Shown here: piece by piece, positions 23,696 to 32,981 of the stretch | Position numbering within the stretch: the first letter of the stretch is position 1 | Layout: each line of letters opens with the position of its first letter | Source of the DNA: Bos javanicus | Taxonomy: Eukaryota > Chordata > Mammalia > Artiodactyla > Bovidae | Assembly: GCF_032452875.1 (NCBI RefSeq) | Contig: NC_083878.1 | Coordinates: forward strand, 40,005,878 to 40,069,877 | Length of the DNA: 64,000 nucleotides | Direction: 5' to 3' | The notes under the pieces: model-generated | Database searches by the model: none | What the model saw: the letters and a program-made list of their open reading frames with translations, nothing else | What the model was told of the DNA's origin: nothing | Position numbers and translations under genes: made by a program

Positions 23696-23772
23696 CTGAT
23701 TCCCATTGTTAAATGGCAGAAATCAATACAACACTGTAAAGCAATTTTCCTCCAAATAAATAAATAAAAACT
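23555..23772 (+). mobile_element. L1 3' UTR with G-rich tract and TA repeat
   Basis: L1 3' end: a G-rich segment at 23609-23633, then a TA microsatellite, gctgattcccattgttaaat, acactgtaaagcaattttcc and an A-rich aaataaataaataaaaa tail. 5'-truncated; the left limit is not clear (it may begin near 23480). Confidence 0.82.
23652..23693. repeat. (AT)21 microsatellite
   Basis: Forty-two uninterrupted alternating A/T bases inside the L1 3' UTR, at the place where other L1 copies have a short gatatatgtata segment. Likely polymorphic in length. Confidence 0.98.
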
Positions 23773-23784
23773 ACATAAACTATG

Positions 23785-24360
23785 GTGCAGATGGTGACTG
23801 CAGCCATGAAATTAAAAGATGCTTGCTCCTTGGAAGAAAAGCTATGACAAACCTAGACAGCATATTAAAAAGCAGAGACATGACTTTGCCGACAAAGGTC
23901 CATCTAGTCAAAGCTATGGTTTTTCCAGTAGTCATGTATGGATGTGAGAGTTGGACCATGAAGAAAGCTGAGCGCCAAAGAATTGATGCTTTTGAACTGT
24001 GGTGTTGGAGAAGACTCTTGAGAGTCCTTTGGGCTGCAAGGAGATCCAACCAGTCCATCTAAAAGGAAATCAATCCTGAATATTCATTGGAAGGACTGAT
24101 GCTGACGCTTAAACTCCAATACGTTGGACACCTAATGCAAAGGACTGACTCATTGGAAAAGACCCCGATGCTGGGAAAGATTGAAGGCGGGAGAAAAGGG
24201 GGACGACAAAGGATGAGATTTTTGGATGGCATCACTGACTCAATGCACATGAGTTTGAGTAAACTCTAGGAGTTGGTGATGGACAGGGAGGCCTGGCGTG
24301 CTGCAGTCCATGTGGGTAGCAAACAGTCGGACGCAACTGAGCGACTGAACTGAAACTGAA
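23785..24360 (+). mobile_element. BovB 3' fragment with TSD
   Basis: Plus-strand BovB from the cagatggtgactgcagccat block to the terminus (gagcgactgaactgaaactg). TSD acataaactatg at 23773-23784 and acataaaccatg at 24361-24372 (11 of 12). It inserted right behind the L1 poly-A tail, so it is independent of the BovB piece at 22.9 kb. It carries the C-terminal coding part only, with stops. Confidence 0.94.
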
Positions 24361-24372
24361 ACATAAACCATG

Positions 24373-25116
24373 CCTTTTATGATATATTATCCACTTGAAA
24401 TATATAACATCTTTCTGTGCTTTCTTTCCTTGAAACATATTATTGAAAAATATCATTTTTCTAGCCAATGAAACGCTATAGACAGTTTATTCCTCAAGGC
24501 AGGATTTTATGAGTTACGGTGTAATATTGACTGGCTCTGTTTACTGACTCTCTCCTAGAGTGGAATAATATCTGTGAATTCTTTTTTTTTTATACAAATG
24601 CAGAGGAGAAATTTTGTCTAAATGATCAAATAAGAAAAAGATAACATGGAAATTTTTCTTTCATACTAAAACAACTTCCTTTCTCTCTCAGTATTTCTCT
24701 CTACAAATGCTTACGGTAATTTAGAAGATGCTAAAGTAGTGTTGGCAAAACTCTATTTCTTTTGCCCTGATTCTATTTTTCTTTTTTTTGTTTTTCCTTT
24801 GAACATTCAAAATTTCAGGTTGTTAAACTTCTGTATCAAAGGATGGTAAGTTTGGACATATCAACCTGCTTTACATTCTAAAATGGCTTTTAGAAACCTA
24901 TTTTTCTTTATATTTAAAGCAAAATTCACATGCTGAAAGAGGAAAGAATCAAAGTCAGAGATGAGAAGGAGGGAGGGAGAAAATGAAATGAAGATAAATC
25001 CTTTGTATTACATCATAGCACAAATTGTTTTATTGCTTTGAAAATAGTGACATCTAGTGGAGAAAAGGTATTAATACCACAGTGTCTTGCTGTCAGAATT
25101 CATTGCCATTGTAAAA
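24373..25116. other. Unique AT-rich sequence
   Basis: No gene or named repeat. T-runs occur at about 24582-24590 and 24780-24800; a purine-rich gaaggagggagggag occurs near 24966. At 25050 tgacatctagtggag is one base off a CTCF-type core and is not called. Confidence 0.5.
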
Positions 25117-26198
25117 TGCAAAGTTCAGTTGCTCAATCCTTTCTGACTGTGCAATCTCATGAATGGCAGCATGCCAGGCTTCCCTGTCCATCACCAACTT
25201 CTGGAGCCTACTCAAACTCACATCCATCACGTCAGTGATACCATCCAACCATCTCATCCTCTGTCGTCCCTGCCTTCAATCTTTCCCAGCATCAGAATCT
25301 TTTCCAATGAGTCAGTTCTTTGCATCAGGTGGCCAAACTATTGGAGTTTAAGCTTCAGCATCAGTCCTTCCAATGAATATCCAGGACTGTTTTCCTTTAG
25401 GATGGACTGGTTTAATCTCCTTGCAGTCCAAGGGACTTTCAAGAGTCTTCTCCAACACCACAGTTCAAAAGCATCAATTTTTTGGCACTCAGCTTTCTTT
25501 TAGTCCAACTCTCATATCCGTACATGACTACTGGAAAAACCATAGCTTTGACTACACGGACCTTTGTTGGCAAAGTAATGAATCTGCTTTTTAATATCCT
25601 GTATACGTTGGTAATAGCTTTTCTTCCAAGGAGCATGTATCTTTAAATTTCATGGCTGCAGTTACCACCTGCAGTGATTTTGGAGCCCCAAAAAATAAAG
25701 TCTCTCACTGTTTCCATTGTTTCCCCATCTATTTGCCATGAAGTGATAGGACCAGATGCCATGATCTTAGTTTTCTGAATGTTGAATTTTAAGACAACTT
25801 TTTCACTCTCGTCTTTCACTTTCATTAAGAGGCTCTTTAGTTCTTCTTTGCTTTGTACCATAAGGTTGGTGTCATCTGTGTATCTGAGGTTATTGATATT
25901 TCTCCTAGAAATCTTGATTCCAGCTTGTGCTTCATCCAGCCTGGCATTTCACATGATGTACTCTGCATATAAGTTAAATAAGCAGGGTGACAATATACAG
26001 CCTTGGTGTGCTCCTTTCCCAATTTGGAACCAGTCTGTTGTTCCACATCCAGTTCTAACTTTTGCTTCTTGACTTGCATACAGATTTCTTAGGAGGCAGG
26101 TCAGGTGGTCTGGTATTCCCATCTCTTTCAGAATTTTCCACAGTTTTTTGTGATCTACACAGCCAAAACTTTGGTGTAATCAATAAAGCAGAAGTAGT
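25117..26198 (-). mobile_element. BovB LINE, 5'-truncated, 1.1 kb
   Basis: Minus-strand BovB, 3' end at left (gttcagttgctcaatccttt), reaching into RT at right (the tcaataaagcagaagtag end). Readable pieces are 25837-26079, 25643-25861 and 25439-25636. The RT catalytic YADD has become YTDD (tgtcatctgtgtatctgagg). No TSD found. Confidence 0.94.
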
Positions 26199-26625
26199 AT
26201 AGGGTATTATATTGCCCAATAAATGAGTTGAATATCTGTTTAACTCAATGTACTTTTTTTAAATTGACATTTTATCTACTTAGGAAGAAATTAGACAAAT
26301 GAAAAATTATGCCTGTGATATTTGAGTGTGTGTATTTGTATTAAAAAAAAAACTGGTCAGATAAAGAGGAAGAAATCTAGCTTAATGCTTTTGGTTGTAA
26401 TTTTAATAAGTCAGTTATTTATCTTCTGATTCCAATTCTAGTTCTCTCTCTAGTCAATCTTGTTTAAGGAATAGCAGCAACAGTAAACAACAAATCAAAA
26501 TATTATACCTCCTGAATTGCCTCATTGAAACTGAACAATTACACAAGTAAGAAACTTCTAGTTAAAAAATCTAGGTTTATGTTGTACTGGTTGTTTCTTA
26601 TGCTGACAAAAGGAGGGCAACCATA
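26199..26625. other. Unique AT-rich sequence
   Basis: Nothing recognised apart from an A10 run near 26342. Confidence 0.5.
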
Positions 26626-26688
26626 TTTTTACCCCATGGATACTAGCAATATGACCTTAGTTATTAAACCTCTCTGTACTTCAATATA
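26626..26688 (+). mobile_element. MIR fragment interrupted by a SINE
   Basis: caatatgaccttagttatta then aacctctctgtacttcaata match the MIR core ('gaccttgggcaagtta...aacctctctg'). The MIR stops where the Bov-tA head starts. Confidence 0.6.
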
Positions 26689-26800
26689 GGACTTCCCTGG
26701 TGGCTCAGATGGTAAAGCCTCTGCCTACAATGCGGGAGACCTGGGTTCAATCCCTGGGTCGGGAAGATCTCCTGGAGAAGGAAACGGCAACCCATTCCAG
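26689..26800 (+). mobile_element. Bov-tA SINE, head and first half only
   Basis: Begins with the tRNA-Glu-derived head (ggacttccctggtggctcag), with A- and B-box-like parts (the tggttcaatccctgggtcgg region). It ends abruptly at aacccattccag, losing the Bov-A 3' half. The promoter half is intact, but the tail needed for retrotransposition is absent. Confidence 0.9.
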
Positions 26801-27651
26801 CCTCCTCTATTAACTAAGAATAATTATTTCTTAGAGTACTGTTTGCTGCACAAGGTATTCCGTAAAAGATAGTGATGATTGTTGTTGCCATTATAATTCC
26901 CACTTTATCTGGACTCCATCTAAATTTGGATTTTTTTTTTTTTTAAATACCAGGAGCCAGCATTATGTCACTTGTTTTTTGTCCTGGAATTTCAGTAGGT
27001 AGGGATGGTGGAATAAAGAGATGGTTTGTTCTACTGGATTCACTGGCTCTCTTATTAAGTTGGCTTTAGCTGGCTTAGCTAATTAATTTAAATATTTTGA
27101 GATTTGTTTTACTTACTATAAATGGGAGAATTATTACTGTTTTGTAACTGCAAAGTGCCAAACATAGATTAGTAGTCTACATAGTAGGTTTGATGAAGAA
27201 TTATAATGCAGGCCAAACAGTCTCTGTTCATTTAGAGGTTTATATCTATTGGTATATATATCAAACCTACTATGTAGACTATAATTATAAATTAGGTGTT
27301 GTAGACAAATGGACCAAATGGAAAACAAATATATGATGAATAATTTGTGGGTGGAAAATACAGTAAAGTGAATATATGCAGAAAGTGTTGAAAGTGGTCT
27401 GTTTTCAGAATATATAAAAGGTGCATTTTTGCTAACCAGCCCCAGACTCTAGCTTTGTCTAAACTTCCTCAAGGCTGAACCAATAACATTTTTTCCTATT
27501 TGGCAATGATTGAGACTCTCAAATTAATACATTCACTTTCTATTTGGAATTTTATTGGCAAATGAACAGATATCTCAAAGTAGATCAGTGAATTTGATTA
27601 CTATAAAATCTTCATAATTTTCTGTGTTTATATAATTGGACATCTTTTTTG
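26801..27651. other. Unique AT-rich sequence with a 22-bp inverted repeat
   Basis: No gene or family assigned; see the inverted repeat at 27173-27281. Confidence 0.5.
27173..27281. repeat. Perfect 22-bp inverted repeat, 65-bp spacer
   Basis: The left arm tagtctacatagtaggtttg plus at (27173-27194) is exactly complementary to the right arm atcaaacctactatgtagac plus ta (27260-27281). The 65-bp spacer is AT-rich. Not part of a repeat family I recognise. Such an arrangement can arise by replication template switching or be the decayed ends of a small transposon. Confidence 0.97.
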
Positions 27652-28662
27652 CTGGGAATACCAGACCACCTGAACTGCCTCCTGAGAAATCGGTATGCAG
27701 GTCAAGAAGCAACAGTTAGAACAGGACATGGAACAACAGACTGGTTCCAAATCGGGAAAGGAGTACATCAAGGCTGTATATTGTCACCGTGCTTCTTTAA
27801 CTTATATGCAGAATACATCATGTGAAATGCCAGGCTGGATGAACCACAAGTTGGAATCGAGATTGCCAGGAGAAAATCAATAACCTCGGATACACAGATG
27901 ACACCACCCTTATGGCAGAAATTGAAGAGGAACTAAAGAGCCTCTTCATGAAAGTGAAAGAGGAGAGTGAAAAGCTGGCTTAAAACTCAACATTCAAAAA
28001 ATGAAGATTATGGCATCCGGTCCCATCACTTCATGACAAATAGATGGGGAGACAATGAAAACAGCGAGAGACTACTTATTTATTTTGCTCCAAAATCACT
28101 GCAGATGGTGAGTGCAGCCATGAAATTAAAAGACACTTGCTCCAGGAAGAAAAGCTATGACCAACCTATACAGGATATTAAAAAGCAGAGACATTACTTT
28201 GCCACCAAAGGTCCATCTAGTCAAAGCTATAGTTTTTCCTGTAGTCATGTATGGATGTGAGAGTTGAACCATAAAGAAAGCTGAGTACCAAAGAATTGAT
28301 GCTTTTGAACTGTGGTGTTGGAGAAGACTCTTGAAAGTCCCTTGGACTGCAAGGAGATCAATCCAGTCCATCCTAAAGGAAGTTTTGAATATTCATTGGA
28401 AGGACTGATGCTGAAGCTGAAGCTCCAACACTTTGGTTACCTTATGCATAAAGCTGACTCATTGGAAAAGACCCTGATGCTGGGAAAGATTTAAGGCAGG
28501 AGGAGAAGGGGACGACAGAAGATGAGATGGTGGATGGCATCACCAACTCGATGGACATGAGTTTGAGCAAGCTCCAGAAGTTGGTAAAGGACAGGGAAGT
28601 CTGGTGTGCTGAAGTCCATAGGTTGCAAAGAGTCAGACACGAGTGAGCGACTGAACTGAACA
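27652..28662 (+). mobile_element. BovB LINE, 5'-truncated, 1.0 kb
   Basis: Plus-strand BovB from mid-RT (gggaataccagaccacctga) to its 3' terminus (gagcgactgaactgaacag). The region corresponding to YADD reads tacacagatgac, i.e. YTDD. Stops and indels are frequent, including a deletion near 28380 that removes the ISPG-type coding block. It forms the plus half of a tail-to-tail pair with the next BovB. Confidence 0.95.
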
Positions 28663-28717
28663 GCTAATACCCTACAGCATTATAGGAATAATATAAAAGG
28701 GGTATGGGACATATTGA

Positions 28718-28780
28718 AAGTGAAGTTGCTCAGCTGTGTCCAACTCTTTGCAACCCAATGGACTGTAGCCCACCAGACTC
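28718..28780 (-). mobile_element. Bov-tA SINE 3' fragment
   Basis: Minus-strand tail and first body block (agtgaagttgctcagctgtg to gtagcccaccagactc). It ends exactly beside the next BovB insertion site; no SINE sequence continues beyond the BovB. Confidence 0.85.
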
Positions 28781-28788
28781 CACATATT

Positions 28789-30274
28789 CAGTTTATTTCA
28801 GTCGCTCAGTCATGTCTGACTCTTTGCAACCCCATGAATCGCAGCACGCCAGGCCTCCCTGTCCATCACCAACTCCCGGAGTTCACTCAGATTCACGTCC
28901 ATCGAGTCAGTGATGCCATCCAGCCATCTCATCCTCTGTTGTCCCCTTCTCTTCCTGCCCCCAATCCCTTCCAGCATCAGAGTCTTTTCCAATGAGTCAA
29001 CTCTTTGCATGAGGTGGCCAAAGTACTGGAGTTTCAGCTTTAGCATCATTCCTTCCAAAGAAATCCCAGGGCTGATCTCCCTCAGAATGGACTGGTTGGA
29101 TCTCCTTGCAGTCCAAGGGACTCTCAAGAGTCTTCTACAACACCACAGTTCAAAAGCATCAATTCTTCAGCGCTCAGCTTTCTTCACAGTCCAACTCTCA
29201 CATCCATACATGACCACATAGCCTTGACTAGATGGATCTTTGTAGGCAAAGTAATGTCTCTGCTTTTCAATATGCTATCTAGATTGGTCATAACTTCTTC
29301 CAAGGAGTAAGCGTCTTTTAATTTCATGGCTGCAGTCAGCATCTGCAGTGATTTTGGAGCCCAAAAAGATAAAGCATGACACTGTTTCCACTGTTTCCCC
29401 ATCTATTTCCCATGAAGTGATGGGACCAGAGGCCATGATCTTCATTTTCTGAATGTTGAGCTTTAAGCCAACTTTTTCACTCTCCACTTTCACTTTCATC
29501 AAGAGGCTTTTTAGTTCCTCTTCACTTTCTGTCACCTACAGCCAGACATCCTGGAATGTGAAGTCAAGTGGACCTTAGAAAGCATCACTACGAACAAAGC
29601 TAGTGGAGGTGATGAAATTCCAGTGGAACTATTTCAAATCCTGAAAGATGATGCTGTTAAAGTGCTGCACTCAATATGCCAGCAAATTTGAAAGACTCAG
29701 CAGTGGCCACAGGACTAGATAAGGTCAGTTTTCATTCCAATCCCAAAGAAAGGCAATGCCAAAGAATGCTCAAACTACCACACAATTGCACTCATCTCAC
29801 ATGCTAGTAAAGTAATGCTCAAAATTCTCCAAGCCAGGCTTCAGCAATGCATGAACCATGAACTTCCAGATGTTCAAGCTGGTTTTAGAAAAGGCAGAGG
29901 AACCAGAGATCAAATTGCCAACATCTGCTGGATCATCGAAAAAGCAAGAGAGTTCCAGAAAACATCTATTTCTGCTTTATTGAATATACCAAAGCCTTTG
30001 ACTGTGTGGATCACCATAAACTGTGGAAAAAATCTGAAAGAGATGGGAATACCAGACCACCTGACCTGCCTCTTGAGAAACCTATATGCAGGTCAGGAAG
30101 CAACAGTTAGAACTGGACATGGAAAAATAGACTGGTCCCAAATAGGAAAAGGAGTACATCAAGGCTGTATATTATCACCCTGCTTATTTAACATATATGC
30201 ATAGTACATCATGAGAAATGCTAGGCTGGAAGAAGCACAAGCTGGAATCAAGATTGTCAGGAGAAATATAAATA
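28789..30274 (-). mobile_element. BovB LINE with inverted 5' segment (twin-priming type), perfect 12-bp TSD
   Basis: 28789-29536 is minus-strand BovB, from the 3' terminus inward to the coding block ESEEELKS. 29537-30274 is plus-strand BovB, covering the adjacent upstream block from LEPDILECEV-type sequence (cagccagacatcctgg) to the GRNINN-type block just before YADD. The two pieces are consecutive parts of one element in opposite orientation, with only some 35 bp (the YADD region) lost at the break. The outer flanks carry the identical 12-mer actccacatatt at 28777-28788 and 30275-30286, so this was one insertion event. The frame at 29815-30204 is the inverted RT core, with FRKGRGTRDQI and QGCILSPC. 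Confidence 0.95.
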
Positions 30275-30286
30275 ACTCCACATATT

Positions 30287-31270
30287 ACCAAATACCAATA
30301 AATTCACAATGTTATTGAAGTCAAGGTCTTATACACTTAATACTTGTCTTATCCTGATCATTTCCTTTCTTACTCCTATTTTGGGAAGGATACTACTCAC
30401 GGAAAAAAGATAGCATGTTCTACTTCAATAACATGAAAACTGCTTACAAAGATACCTTGCAAGTTTGGACACAGCATGGAAACTAAAAGAAATAACACAG
30501 CTAGGAAGAACAGGGAAACTTCTCACTCTTAAGCTTGAAAGAGTAGGAGGAGGGAGCAATACTGAAGCTTGAAGAGAAAGAGAGAAAGAAGAATGGAGAC
30601 AGAAAGAGAGAGTACTGCCATGAATCCGGTAGGATACTGCCAAGTGACCCAGTCAGACAGAAGAGATAACCTCATAAGGAAGAAACTGGAAGGTCAAGCC
30701 CACTCTCAATCTCTGCCTTTCCTTTTTCTCTGCCACTGCTCTTCACTGGCTGGTTACAACCAGGGACCAGGGAACATAACTGAGCAAGGGAATCTGCTGA
30801 TCTAACTCAGCTTTCAGGGCAGTGTGGGGAGGAGTGGAGAGGGATCTAGAAGGACAAATTAGACAGATCCACCTCTCTTCCCACAGCACAGGGATGTGCT
30901 GGAACTGCCTCTGGCTGGGCTTGAATTGTGTACATCTCTTCCCAACTTCACTTTCAGTGACCTCACATTGCTGGCTTGAAATTGGCCATGGTGGGAATAT
31001 TTACACCATGGGAATCTGCAGATATCACAAATTAAACATATTTATTTTTTCCCTTAAACATTTATAAGCATGCCACGGGTTCTGCTCATTGTAGCACTTC
31101 AGATGTATATTTGTTACAAATATTCCAATACAATATTGATTTTAAAATGCATGAAAGAGATTTTATAAAAAAGGAAATGTGATGTTTTGTAAATATATTT
31201 TTTCTAAGTCTGTAAGTTGAAAAGCTATGAAAGCAAGACTGATACTGGCATTTATAGTCAATGATCGTAA
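30287..31270. other. Unique sequence
   Basis: No gene or named family. A purine-rich stretch at 30570-30620 (gagaaagagagaaagaagaa) underlies several spurious frames. 30640-31030 is less AT-rich but has no coding or splice signal I can defend. Confidence 0.45.
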
Positions 31271-31650
31271 CCAAAACAAATATCTAACAACACAACTCTA
31301 AACAATTAAATTATAAACCATACAGATAATGGAATACTATGCAGACATAAATAAAGTATAAAGAAACTCTATATAGTATGCAGTAGTATGCAGAGATGTT
31401 CAAGATGTATTGAAGTTAACTGAAAGTGGCAAGAGGCAGAATTTTATCTGTCATATCATATGTTATCACTCCATACGACTATAAGCATAAATTTATTATA
31501 TTTATAAAAAGAAACATTGGAAGGATAAACTGAAGACTAATAAAAATCAATACCTATGGAGGAGAGGAACAAATGAATGAAGAAGATGGTGGTAAAAGTG
31601 AGACTTTCTGGATAAACTTAGTGTATGTTTTTGGTCATAAAATATTTTTT
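31271..31650 (+). mobile_element. Old L1 3' region (L1ME-like)
   Basis: Diverged L1 text: ataatggaatactatgcaga, then cagagatgttcaagatgtat, aagttaactgaaagtggcaa and aggcagaattttatctgtc, the usual order near the L1M 3' end. Confidence 0.7.
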
Positions 31651-32109
31651 TTAAAGTCACTTAAAAAAAAATTGAAACCCAACAGAAACAAGGGAATCTA
31701 ACTGAATATTAAGTTGATGACATAACACCACAGACAAAAGGATTTTCTAAGTGGCTTCAGAACACAGCCTTAGGAAACATATTTTAAAGGAAAACAGAAT
31801 TGCAAAGAAATCTTAAACTTCATCAAATGTTCTAACTTTTCACTATAACATTTTATTACTTTGAAAATAGTTTGACTATAATGAAATGTAATACAATATA
31901 AGGAAGTTTGTTAATGCTGTTAGGAGCCAATATATTCAGCATAAGAAAAAAAAGATAAAAGCACAAAATAAAATGATGTTATGGACTGTTGAGTTGGATA
32001 TATTAAAAAGAGTTTACTTTCCCCTTCAAATTATGTTATTGAAAAGGCAACCTAAATAACTTCCCTTAAAAAAAAATAAAACTAAAAACAGGACACCTTT
32101 GAAGAACAT
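31651..32109. other. Unique AT-rich sequence
   Basis: No gene or repeat recognised. Confidence 0.45.
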
Positions 32110-32700
32110 CTGATTCCAAGCCTGGAGCAGGAAGCATCAAGATGACCCAGTCTATTTTGTTGTGCCAGAAAATAAAGTTTGCTAGGAAAGGCAAAAATGT
32201 GTGCAGTTTTTTGACTCCTCACTCAGCCACATAAAAATGGACCTTGGGCCTGGAACACCTCCTTACTACCAAGTTATAAGGAGCCCTCCCAGCCTGTGTG
32301 GGAACATCTTTCTCTGTTTTAGACTCAATACGTGCTCCTTCGTCCTGTTTGAGCATGTGCGTCCTGTGGTCCCTTGCCAACCACCTACTGCATCCTTTCA
32401 CTGGTGTTGTGGAGTGAAGGGGAAGGAACAGGGTCCTTCACCCAGCACCCAGGTGCGGTCCCTGCAGACCATCACCTTGCGTCAGATGTGGGAGGTGACC
32501 TGCTGGCCACGGGAAACCAATGTCCACTCTTGAAACTCACCTTGCTCTGCCTCTTCTCTGAGTGAGTAAAGCATTGTTTCACTAAAAGCATGTGAGTTAT
32601 GGTTTTCAGTGGTGACCCTTAAGCATAGAGTGGGGTTGACTTCTGGGACTGCTGCTTCTGGTGGAATGGAAGTCCTTCCCAGGACGGGATAACAATTGCC
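32110..32700 (+). other. Unassigned block, LTR-like in composition
   Basis: Higher GC than its surroundings. It has a TATA-like cacataaaaatgg (32229-32241) and, about 330 bp later, gagtgagtaaagcattg with a possible polyadenylation signal. This spacing resembles a solo LTR. No TG...CA ends or TSD could be fixed, and no retroviral gene is attached. A decayed processed transcript is an alternative. The overlapping frames (up to 110 codons) show no domain. Confidence 0.3.
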
Positions 32701-32981
32701 ATTCACTTGACAAAGTTGTGAACACAGAGGAACCAGTGTGAAGGATTCTTCTGTTCCAAAGATAGGATAGCTTGAGCATCAACAAAATAATAAATGTACT
32801 TCACAGATATTCACTAAACATATTTTTTAAAAAACATTAATTTGTGCAGATACTGATTTTTTAATAGAGAAATGCAAGCAAAATAATCACAATTAAGGAA
32901 TTTGGAAACTGCTAGGACACAAACACCTTCATGTGAAAATTATAAATTAAAAGGAAATAATTCTTTATTCTATCTTTTGCT

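Noticed and set aside
22901..24360. A single BovB interrupted by an L1
   Set aside because: About 1.2 kb of BovB is absent between the two pieces, and the right piece has its own TSD, so they are separate events.
25049..25063. Third CTCF motif (tgacatctagtggag)
   Set aside because: The conserved GGC core is broken to GTC on the reverse strand, so the match is incomplete.
26689..26800. tRNA-Glu gene
   Set aside because: The tRNA-like sequence is the diverged head of a Bov-tA SINE, without an intact cloverleaf or acceptor stem.
27173..27281. Inverted repeat as a microRNA precursor
   Set aside because: The 65-nt spacer and AT-rich unpaired loop do not fit a typical precursor, and nothing indicates transcription.
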